DNA of 13,267 bases from JAAZHN01 sp964605575. GTDB taxonomy: Bacteria > Bacillota_I > Bacilli_A > RF39 > UBA660. Position numbers and translations under genes: made by a program. Each line of letters starts with the position of its first letter. Position 1 is the stretch's first letter. This document shows, piece after piece, positions 1 to 6,528 of this stretch. The stretch lies in contig CAZSDG010000026.1 of the NCBI GenBank assembly GCA_964605575.1, forward strand, positions 1-13,267. The letters run 5' to 3'. The notes under the pieces are model-generated. The model did not search any database. It was not told the origin of the DNA and worked only from the letters and a program-made list of their open reading frames with translations.

Positions 1-1717
1 TATTTTTATTAGCTCGATCATAATCATTGCCATAGATTGCAATAGGTTCGACATATGAACTATAACTTGTTCCAACTGTTCCACTAATACTTGATAAACT
101 ATTATAAACTCCAGTTTCAATTATTAGACGATACTTTGTTTTATTACTACTATTACCCGTTGAACTATTATAACCACCCAATACACTAGTAAAATTAACT
201 GTAGTTGAACTATATGAGGTTATCCCTCTTCCCAATCTTAAGTTTTTCCACACAGCATAAAAAGTTCCATTTGTCGAGTTACCTGATGGAGGATTTGTTT
301 GAGTTTTACTATAATTTGTTCTAATTGTTATATTTTCTATATTAGTATCATTATAGGCATAAACAGCTGAATTAGGTTGCCAATAAGTATTGTAGTTTAC
401 TCCATTATGATGACTTGTTAAAGTAAACGGTTGATCTTGACCATTACCTCCTCGCCAAATACTACTTATATTTCCCGTTGCCACTAAAATGTTTGTATCC
501 CTTGTGGCTAAATAATAGTAACTAGCGGCAATATCAATTAGTTGGGGATTTCCATTTTCATCGTAAAAATTAAGGAGTTCATATAGATTACAACCTCCAC
601 TTGTATTACAAGTTCCATTTTGAATTATTCCATTAAAATTATAATATCCTTCAATTGAACTATATCTTGGAATATTTACTTCTTTATAATATGTTGCCAT
701 ATTAAAATTAGCATTAAAACCATTTACATAATCAGATATATAAGTCGAAGGTGGTAAAGTACTTGGATTAACATATTGCATATAACCACCAATAAGTTGA
801 TAATAACTAGATGAAGAATCATAAGGTTCGTTATTTATTAATTCATAATATGTACATCCCCACCAACTATTACAAGTACAACTATTATTTTGTTGTGTTC
901 CATAATAGTCATATAAACCTGCACAACTGTCTCTTCTAACTAAATTTCTTTCTTTATAATAGCCTGTCATATCTGGGGGAATCTCAGTAGTTTCATAAAC
1001 CGAAATTCTAATCATTTGTTTTTGATTAAAATTACTAAATGCAGATGACCAGCCACTACCACTCATTTGAGAAACGGTTGCAAATGTCCAAGATGCATTA
1101 AATGATATATCAATTAATTTAGGTAAATCATTTTCATATGTAATCGGTATTTTTGCATAACGAATATAATACGTATCGTCATAAATCAATGAAACGTTTT
1201 CATAACTAGTATACCAACCATTAAACCCCCGATCAATTGGTCGATCGGTAAAAGGATTTTCAATTAATTCTAACATGATATAATCATCGGTCAAATCATC
1301 AGTCGTTCCATTATCAAAAACAGGCAAATATTTATGATAAACATAAGTGTCTTGCCTTTCAGATAAAGAAACATAACCATTAAGGTTATTGTTTTGATCA
1401 AGCGCTTTATAAGTAATATTAACTTCTACTAAACGATTATCCGGATAAATATTTTGATGAACACCACTTGGTAGACTAGCACTTTGTGGTTTGGTATAAT
1501 TAAGTCCTTTATAATAAAAATAATCCCTAACCTTATCATCAACTGTTACCACATTACCAGTAACTCCCGATAAGTCTTGATCAATATCAATTATTATTGG
1601 ATTGTTTATATCACCTTTCGTTAAAACCATGACAATGAAAAAAATTAAAGTAATTAACATTAAAAAAGAGACAATAAAAATATTTAAATAAATTGCATTA
1701 ATTTGTTTCTTTTTCAT
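1..1717 (-). CDS. Large exported Cys/Tyr/Asn-rich surface protein, 3' part cut by window edge
   Basis: An open frame of 572 codons runs from an ATG at 1717 to the window edge without a stop, so the C-terminus is missing. AAAGGAG lies just upstream of the start, 15 bases after the preceding gene. The N-terminus is MKKKQINAIYLN followed by a hydrophobic segment (about residues 9-35), giving a signal anchor or uncleaved signal peptide; the rest should be outside the cell. The ectodomain is rich in Tyr, Asn, Ser and Thr. It contains two related modules with Cys clusters (CTCNSWWGC near residues 283-291 and CNTSGGC near 371-377), each followed by YEL and then a long Tyr-rich stretch. The phrases GFNGWYTS, YIRYAKI and FYAVWKN resemble the Flg_new/InlB B-repeat (Listeria-Bacteroides repeat) pattern. 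It is last of three genes in a surface operon. An adhesin or structural surface role is inferred; no enzymatic motif is seen. Confidence 0.75.
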   Translation of the reverse strand, partial: MKKKQINAIYLNIFIVSFLMLITLIFFIVMVLTKGDINNPIIIDIDQDLSGVTGNVVTVDDKVRDYFYYKGLNYTKPQSASLPSGVHQNIYPDNRLVEVNITYKALDQNNNLNGYVSLSERQDTYVYHKYLPVFDNGTTDDLTDDYIMLELIENPFTDRPIDRGFNGWYTSYENVSLIYDDTYYIRYAKIPITYENDLPKLIDISFNASWTFATVSQMSGSGWSSAFSNFNQKQMIRISVYETTEIPPDMTGYYKERNLVRRDSCAGLYDYYGTQQNNSCTCNSWWGCTYYELINNEPYDSSSSYYQLIGGYMQYVNPSTLPPSTYISDYVNGFNANFNMATYYKEVNIPRYSSIEGYYNFNGIIQNGTCNTSGGCNLYELLNFYDENGNPQLIDIAASYYYLATRDTNILVATGNISSIWRGGNGQDQPFTLTSHHNGVNYNTYWQPNSAVYAYNDTNIENITIRTNYSKTQTNPPSGNSTNGTFYAVWKNLRLGRGITSYSSTTVNFTSVLGGYNSSTGNSSNKTKYRLIIETGVYNSLSSISGTVGTSYSSYVEPIAIYGNDYDRANKN

Positions 1718-1732
1718 GACTACTCCTTTATT

Positions 1733-2698
1733 TTATTGGGCAACAAATTGGATGTTAATTTCTAACTTTCCATTAGATGAGCCATCTTCACAGTCAATAT
1801 CTTGACCTTCAATCCAAATATAGATTCTAACTTTAGTAATACCAGGTTCAATATCAAATAAATATTGCGGAGTTATTTCTCCTTTTGCGGTAATAATATC
1901 CGGGCTTACTAAACTAAAATAACTAGGATTCTTCGCAGAGTTTGCTTCGCTAACTTTAATATTATCTTTTTTTGTTATTTCTTTTTTAATCCCGTAATAA
2001 GTTATTTTTTGAGCACCACTTGCTTGAGTATTAATGTTATAGATGTTTTTTGCATGTTCAATCGCACTAGGCATATGAGTATCATAATTTGGTTCCCAAA
2101 TATATGTTTTTGTTGCCCCTTTTAAGTTTTGAACTTGATTAATTGGGCTTTGTTCACTAATAGTTCCTTGATTTAAAAAACCTAAACGAAAGGCATTTTC
2201 AATACCAGAAGTCTTTCCTTCAATATATTTAACATTTGATCCCGTATCAATATTGATTTTTCTTTTATAATATGATTTTAGAAAAACATCAAACGTGATA
2301 AAATGTCCAGAATTATTAACTGTATCATATTTTTTTTCTAGACTCCGAATAGCAGTTAAATATTGATTACCAGATTCCCGAAAATCAACATCACCAAAAT
2401 AAAGTTTCAATAATCCATCTTCAATTTCACCAATGGTTGAAACTGGTTTAACCGAAGTCGTAATTTGATTTAAGTTAGTTGGATATGTTTGATCAGCATC
2501 AAAGAAATCTAACATCCCAACAACCCCTTTCCAATTAGCTCCATCTGTAGATATTTCTAATCCTCCACGAGAAACTACTTGAATATCAAAGGATTCAATC
2601 TCAAAAATTTGATTAGTTGAAAACCAAGCATATGTTGTCATTGTTAATAATAAAGCAGTTAAAAATAACCAAATAAACATCATATCTGTTTTTTTCAT
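1733..2698 (-). CDS. Secreted protein with SipW-type signal peptide (TasA/camelysin-like class)
   Basis: The protein has 321 residues. A short basic N-terminus (MKKTD) and a hydrophobic core (residues 6-21) end in TTYAWFSTNQ, the characteristic cleavage region of SipW-dependent signal peptides, with likely cleavage after TYA. The segment that follows, with GLEISTDGANWKG, is typical of Firmicutes exported proteins of this class. The C-terminus has IWIEGQDIDCEDG and a closing beta-strand-like NIQFVAQ; the same WIEG-x-D-x-DC motif occurs in the upstream neighbour. The start ATG overlaps the neighbour's TGA stop (ATGA), so translation is coupled, with AGGAG about nine bases upstream. Family knowledge suggests a substrate of the SipW-type peptidase at 4831-5403. 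It could be a fibre subunit or cell-wall-associated protein; its exact role is unknown. Confidence 0.8.
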   Translation of the reverse strand: MKKTDMMFIWLFLTALLLTMTTYAWFSTNQIFEIESFDIQVVSRGGLEISTDGANWKGVVGMLDFFDADQTYPTNLNQITTSVKPVSTIGEIEDGLLKLYFGDVDFRESGNQYLTAIRSLEKKYDTVNNSGHFITFDVFLKSYYKRKINIDTGSNVKYIEGKTSGIENAFRLGFLNQGTISEQSPINQVQNLKGATKTYIWEPNYDTHMPSAIEHAKNIYNINTQASGAQKITYYGIKKEITKKDNIKVSEANSAKNPSYFSLVSPDIITAKGEITPQYLFDIEPGITKVRIYIWIEGQDIDCEDGSSNGKLEINIQFVAQ

Positions 2699-3462
2699 TC
2701 TTCACTGCTCCTTTCATCTTCAAGACTAGATGACGGTGTATCACTAGATGATAGTGCATCTTCTCTTTTAACATGACTCTCAGTAATCCTAATGTTTACC
2801 TTTAGCTCGCCACCAATTAAATTATCTAAACAATCAGGGTCATCGCCCTCAATCCACATAACAACTGTATATTTATCCATTTCATTCGGTTTAACTGCTT
2901 TTCTTTGTTCTAAAACGGCTATTTTTTTATCATAAAAGGCTATTGTCCCTGGTTCTTCTTTTTTAGTTATTTCATTAATTTTTGCATATACTTTCTTTTC
3001 ACCATTTTGAATAACCATAATTCTAACCGCATCATCAACATTACGAATTACATCTAAAATATTTATTTCATACCAATAATCTAAAGCTTTATCACCAGTA
3101 TTTTCAATAAAAAAAGTATAAGCTATATAATTTTCTCCATTATGTGAGCCTCCATCAGACTTATCTAGATCTGCTGGTAACCAATCGATTGAAATGTTAT
3201 CCATAAAATCAATCCCGTTTGCATACAGTTTTATTTTTTCATCTTTAAGTATAGAATTATCATACATTTTAATTCCACTTTTCAAAAAAAGATTGGGGTC
3301 AAGAGTAATAACAAAGTCTCCACCACGATAAACTAACGAAAGAATAGCAAAAAATAGTAATAATAACAAAATTAAAATAATCACTATTATTGAAGTTCTT
3401 TTAATTGCTTTTTCTCTTCTTCGGACACCAGTCGCGGTTCTTTTGACTGTATTTCTCCCCAT
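2695..3462 (-). CDS. Membrane-anchored surface protein with WIEGxDxDC motif
   Basis: The protein has 255 residues. A strongly basic tail of 24 residues (MGRNTVKRTATGVRRREKAI and on) precedes one transmembrane helix (about 25-45), so the N-terminus is predicted inside and the rest outside. The ectodomain ends with VVMWIEGDDPDCLDN and a strand-like KVNIRI, matching the downstream gene's C-terminal motif. A Ser/Glu-rich tail (SSSDTPSSSLEDERSSEE) follows. No TYA-type cleavage site is visible, so it may stay anchored. It is first of the three-gene operon, with AGGAG seven bases before ATG and its own promoter at 3490-3518. It ends in TGA, overlapping the next ATG by four bases. The function is not recognised; a membrane base or partner for the secreted neighbour is inferred from co-transcription and the shared motif. 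Confidence 0.75.
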   Translation of the reverse strand: MGRNTVKRTATGVRRREKAIKRTSIIVIILILLLLLFFAILSLVYRGGDFVITLDPNLFLKSGIKMYDNSILKDEKIKLYANGIDFMDNISIDWLPADLDKSDGGSHNGENYIAYTFFIENTGDKALDYWYEINILDVIRNVDDAVRIMVIQNGEKKVYAKINEITKKEEPGTIAFYDKKIAVLEQRKAVKPNEMDKYTVVMWIEGDDPDCLDNLIGGELKVNIRITESHVKREDALSSSDTPSSSLEDERSSEE

Positions 3463-3489
3463 AGCTTACTCCTATTCTTACTATATATA

Positions 3490-3518
3490 AGAATACCATA
3501 ATGACATTAATTATTCAA
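3490..3518 (-). promoter_or_regulatory. Extended -10 sigma-A-type promoter for the 3462-to-1 operon
   Basis: On the minus strand a TTGAAT -35 (3513-3518) and a TATTCT -10 (3490-3495) are separated by 17 bases. The -10 is preceded by TGG, making an extended -10. Transcription would begin about 20 bases before the Shine-Dalgarno site of the gene starting at 3462. It closely matches the divergent promoter at 3603-3631. Confidence 0.6.
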
Positions 3519-3540
3519 GAAAAACGCCTCAACTAACATC

Positions 3541-3601
3541 AGCCCAACTGGGTTTACACACAAATATTTTTGTTAACTTTGTGTATACACATCAACTTAA
3601 C
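3541..3601. promoter_or_regulatory. Candidate operator: nested dyads between divergent promoters
   Basis: TGTGTATACACA at 3580-3591 is a perfect 12-base palindrome. It is flanked by the inverted pair GTTAA (3572-3576) and TTAAC (3597-3601), giving a dyad about 30 bases across. A second short dyad, CCCA-AC-TGGG, lies at 3543-3552. The large dyad sits immediately upstream of the plus-strand -35 and downstream-facing to neither gene's coding region, a usual place for a regulator of divergent promoters. The binding protein is unknown. Confidence 0.45.
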
Positions 3602-3602
3602 G

Positions 3603-3631
3603 TTGTATTTTACACTTCTCTTTGTTATTCT
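3603..3631 (+). promoter_or_regulatory. Extended -10 sigma-A-type promoter for the gene at 3658
   Basis: TTGTAT at 3603-3608 and TATTCT at 3626-3631 are spaced by 17 bases, with TGT forming an extended -10. The -10 hexamer is identical to that of the divergent promoter at 3490-3495, which suggests shared control. Confidence 0.6.
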
Positions 3632-3642
3632 TTAATTAATAG

Positions 3643-3650
3643 AAAGGGGA
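3643..3650 (+). promoter_or_regulatory. Ribosome binding site that fixes the start at 3658
   Basis: AAAGGGGA ends seven bases before the ATG at 3658. An ATG at 3651 is out of frame and closes after four codons. An in-frame TTG at 3655 is too close to be preferred. Confidence 0.7.
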
Positions 3651-3657
3651 ATGTTTG

Positions 3658-4248
3658 ATGAATAATTTTAAGAAAATCAAGCCATTTTTAGCTCTAATTT
3701 CTTTATTTTTATTAATTAGTATGTTTCAAGAAACATATGCAAAATATACAACTGGCGCGAATGGTCAAGCTAGGTTAGGTATTGCCCGTTGGTTAATAAA
3801 AGTTAATAATCAAGATATTATCGAAAGTAATTATATTACAAATGTTATAAATCCAACGATAATTACAAGTCCTCATGTCAAAGATAATGTCTTGGCTCCC
3901 CTTTCCACTGGTTATTTTGATTTATCACTAGATTATACAAATGTTGATGTCTCCTTTGATTATTTTATTAACATCGATGTTTCAGCCGATAGTTCAGTTT
4001 ATGATCTAAAAGTTACTGGTTACTCAGAAGATGGTGGTGAAACAACTCCTGTAACTGGGACTATTTCTAATCTAACTAAAACCGTGCTTCTTGAAGATAC
4101 TGTTAGAACAAAAAACATTAGAATATATCTAATGTGGGAAGATTCAGAAACAGAACAAATGGATAACGCTGCTGATACAAATGCAGCTATAAGTCAAGAG
4201 CCCGCTCTTTTAAATGTCAGTTTAAGATTTACTCAAAAAACTACTTAA
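3658..4248 (+). CDS. Secreted protein with SipW-type signal peptide (TasA/camelysin-like class)
   Basis: The protein has 196 residues from the ATG placed by the AAAGGGGA site; a TTG one codon earlier is possible but unlikely. The basic N-terminus MNNFKKIK and the hydrophobic core (about 9-23) lead to ETYAKYTTGANGQARLGIAR, a typical SipW-dependent cleavage region with likely cleavage after TYA. The mature part is predominantly beta-like: an LDYTNVDVSFDYFINIDVSA strand region and a C-terminal IRIYLMWEDSET segment that is loosely parallel to the WIEG motif of the neighbouring operon. It is the only surface gene on the plus strand here. It has its own promoter and a probable operator shared with the divergent operon. 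Its TAA overlaps the stop of the convergent gene at 4245. It is a likely substrate of the SipW peptidase; its precise role is unknown. Confidence 0.8.
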   Translation: MNNFKKIKPFLALISLFLLISMFQETYAKYTTGANGQARLGIARWLIKVNNQDIIESNYITNVINPTIITSPHVKDNVLAPLSTGYFDLSLDYTNVDVSFDYFINIDVSADSSVYDLKVTGYSEDGGETTPVTGTISNLTKTVLLEDTVRTKNIRIYLMWEDSETEQMDNAADTNAAISQEPALLNVSLRFTQKTT

Positions 4249-4841
4249 GGATTTATTTGTTTAGCAATCAATTTTATATTTATCAATATTTGTTTTGTTG
4301 AGCCATTTTTTAATTTAAAAGAATATGAATCATGTCCCCAAGCAGTATCGGCCTCATCATCGCCACTTTCAAATGGCCAAGTAACACTAATATTAAAATC
4401 TGCTGAACCATTGTTTGGGGGAATTACAGTTTGAGATAAGGAAAAATTAATGTTAAAAGGATAATTATCTGCAAGCATAGCTATTAACTGTTCTGTAGTA
4501 TAGTCCGCTTCTGTATAAGTTGTATCTAGTATTCTTAAAGAAATAATTTTATAGGATAATTCGGCTGCTGTTTCTCCATAATTAACAACATTAATATAAT
4601 TCGTATAATTAGGCATTCCTGGATATAAATCTGCAATATCAAAGTTAATATATTCAGATACCTCATCTTCATTTTCAAATTCAACTTTCCAAGCCCTAAC
4701 TGAAGTATGTATACTATTAGCAATAGTATTTGAGTAAATAAACCAAGCTAAAGTATTAAAAGTTAACATTAATCCTAACATGATAATAACTTTTATTCTT
4801 AAGCTTTTTTTAACAGTTTTAATTACTTCTTTATTCTTCAT
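4245..4841 (-). CDS. TasA/camelysin-like secreted protein, last gene of the SipW-AAA operon
   Basis: The protein has 198 residues. Basic residues (KNKEVIKTVKKSLRIK), a hydrophobic core (about 17-30) and TLAWFIYSNTIANSIHTSVR form a SipW-type signal region. The mature part begins with AWKVEFENEDEVSEYINFDI and DLYPGMPNYTNYINVVNYG. A lead phrase on pairing of structural fluctuations with a PG-x-P motif and the later SVTWPFESGDDEADTAWGHD are typical of TasA/camelysin-family fibre or protease-like surface proteins. It starts 11 bases inside the 3' end of the signal peptidase gene, so the pair is translationally coupled, as expected for a dedicated peptidase and substrate. In Bacillus the comparable sipW-tasA pairing makes biofilm fibres; a fibre role here is inferred. 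No terminator is visible before the convergent gene. Confidence 0.8.
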   Translation of the reverse strand: MKNKEVIKTVKKSLRIKVIIMLGLMLTFNTLAWFIYSNTIANSIHTSVRAWKVEFENEDEVSEYINFDIADLYPGMPNYTNYINVVNYGETAAELSYKIISLRILDTTYTEADYTTEQLIAMLADNYPFNINFSLSQTVIPPNNGSADFNISVTWPFESGDDEADTAWGHDSYSFKLKNGSTKQILINIKLIAKQINP

Positions 4842-5403
4842 TCATTAATTCACTTTCTTCGAGTTCTTTATCATTATGATGATCAATAATCTCTAAAACA
4901 ACTAATATCGCAATTGGGATTATTATTAGTAAATAAAAACCAATTGGATTATTTATTACTTTATTAATTAAACTTAAGAAAAAACTTCGATAAACAATTT
5001 TACCAATTATTTGATCATCAGTAATTTTAGGATCATCCAAACTATTAGCGGTCCCTTTCGTTGTAAAAGCATAACCTTTCTCTGCTGGTTCTAATCTAAT
5101 TACTCGATGCGTAATTATTTTTCCTTCTAAGTCGCCACCTCGCCCACTATAAACAAGATCATCTCCGACTTTTATAGTTGAAGGATCAACTTCTTTAGCA
5201 AGCAACATATCAGAAATACCATATTCTGGTTTCATACTACCCGTTACTACTGTAAATATTCGGTATCCAAAAAACGATATTTTATTATTAAATATTCTTT
5301 GAGTAAAGATGATTATTATAACCAATAAAATCACAAAATACGTAATAAATTTAAGGGTATTCCATAATATTTTTAGTAGTTTATTGTCTTTTTTTCTTAG
5401 CAT
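4831..5403 (-). CDS. sipW: SipW-type (ER-type) signal peptidase I
   Basis: The protein has 190 residues and belongs to the S26B class of membrane signal peptidases, which cut signal peptides on the outer face of the membrane. An N-terminal helix (about 18-34) is followed by the catalytic serine in VTGSMKPE (Ser56). ITHRV carries His99, which replaces the lysine of ordinary bacterial type I peptidases and marks the SipW/ER subtype. KGTANSLDD supplies the third acidic position (Asp123 or 124). A C-terminal helix (about 153-173) precedes an acidic cytoplasmic tail. The length fits SipW. The gene overlaps the preceding DUF2357-like gene by 23 bases and the following secreted-protein gene by 11, so all three are coupled. 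It should process the TYAWF/TLAWF/TYAKY-type signal peptides encoded around it. All catalytic residues are present. Confidence 0.9.
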   Translation of the reverse strand: MLRKKDNKLLKILWNTLKFITYFVILLVIIIIFTQRIFNNKISFFGYRIFTVVTGSMKPEYGISDMLLAKEVDPSTIKVGDDLVYSGRGGDLEGKIITHRVIRLEPAEKGYAFTTKGTANSLDDPKITDDQIIGKIVYRSFFLSLINKVINNPIGFYLLIIIPIAILVVLEIIDHHNDKELEESELMNEE

Positions 5404-6517
5404 TTTTTCTTCCTCTTCTCAATTTCAATGTATTTATTGTTTTTCCATAATCATTTATTGCTAGGAGTAATAACTTTCTTATTTCTTTTTCCCCAGCTAA
5501 AGTTTGATCTTTAATTAATTTAAATTTTTCATTAATTAAATCATTAAGATCTTTTTTACTTAACTTCTCATTAGAAATAATCAGTTTTTGAATTAGATTA
5601 TTTATTATTACTTCTTGTTTTAAATCTTTATTCTCTTGAACTTCTTTATCTTCAAGAGTATTTAATATAAAGTAATTTAAAGCAAATGTTTCATCCATTA
5701 ATTCTTTTAATGTATCATCATCACTTAAGGTTTCTTCACCTTTACTAATCGTTGATTTATCTTCCATTTCCGCTTGTAAAAAGTTCCATAATTTAACAGC
5801 ATGTTGAAAATTAGTATTTTTTAAAATAACATTTGTTTTTTTAATTGGAGAATTAACAAGGCTAACTCTTAGTTTATCAATTGTTTTGTATACTTCAGTA
5901 TTCATTAAATCGATTATTCGCATTTCTAAACGTTCTAATCTTGCCGCTAGAGAGTATTCACCCATATCATCTGCTAAACTGGATTTTAACATCATATTGA
6001 CAGTAATATTTTCTTTACCAACTTTTGTTTGACCTTCATAATGAAGTAATTTATCATTACGATCTTTAAAAGCTAAATCAATCTTTCTTTTACGCATTTC
6101 AATATAGGTTCGCATATTTCTAATCAAACTATAAATAAACCTATTTTCATAAGTATTAAAACTTTCTTCTTTATTAATGTTTAAGATTTTAGAAGGTTTT
6201 ACATCCCCAGTATCTTCTTCAATTTCTTGAATAAAGTTAGTGTTTTTAGATAAATGTTTAATACTATCAACAGTTATTCTTCTTGCTAGTTCTATTTTAA
6301 CTACTTCTTCATCATTAATAATGAAACGATTCGGATTTCTTAAAATATTATCTAAGTAACGAACATTTTCTTCCATTAAATTAATCCAATGATCATCAAC
6401 ATTATTTTTTTCATAACTATGTTTTATTTCTAACTTAGTATCGACATTTTTCCAATAATCTTTTTTCTTTTTTTCATTAGAATTATTATATAAATCAACT
6501 ACTTTTAAATTATCCAT
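5381..6517 (-). CDS. DUF2357/McrC-N-like protein without a nuclease domain
   Basis: The protein has 378 residues from ATG 6517. A GTG at 6526 is in frame, but AGGTG at 6524-6528 lies six bases before the ATG and overlaps the GTG. It is a soluble, charged, mostly helical protein. A helical block with FIINDEEVVKIELARRIT is followed by ESFNTYENRFIYSLIRNM (about 118-135), the ENRF-type signature I associate with DUF2357, the region that pairs with McrB-like ATPases. NSPIKKTNVILKNTNFQHAV (about 222-241) then resembles the second conserved DUF2357 block. Relatives often continue into a PD-(D/E)XK nuclease; here the chain ends in a basic tail (KLRRGRKNAKKKRQ) with no such motif. It directly follows the AAA+ gene and overlaps sipW. 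It is probably an adaptor or activator of the AAA+ protein. The assignment is by pattern memory, not by search. Confidence 0.6.
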   Translation of the reverse strand: MDNLKVVDLYNNSNEKKKKDYWKNVDTKLEIKHSYEKNNVDDHWINLMEENVRYLDNILRNPNRFIINDEEVVKIELARRITVDSIKHLSKNTNFIQEIEEDTGDVKPSKILNINKEESFNTYENRFIYSLIRNMRTYIEMRKRKIDLAFKDRNDKLLHYEGQTKVGKENITVNMMLKSSLADDMGEYSLAARLERLEMRIIDLMNTEVYKTIDKLRVSLVNSPIKKTNVILKNTNFQHAVKLWNFLQAEMEDKSTISKGEETLSDDDTLKELMDETFALNYFILNTLEDKEVQENKDLKQEVIINNLIQKLIISNEKLSKKDLNDLINEKFKLIKDQTLAGEKEIRKLLLLAINDYGKTINTLKLRRGRKNAKKKRQ

Positions 6518-6523
6518 ATCAGT

Positions 6524-6528
6524 CACCT
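6524..6528 (-). promoter_or_regulatory. Ribosome binding site that fixes the start at 6517
   Basis: AGGTG on the minus strand ends six bases before the ATG at 6517. It overlaps the stop of the upstream AAA+ gene (TAG, 6527-6529), coupling the two genes. Confidence 0.6.

Noticed and set aside
3541..3616. Short TACACA-type direct repeats as a CRISPR or iteron array
   Set aside because: Only three imperfect copies with irregular spacing; they are better explained as parts of the dyad and promoter region.
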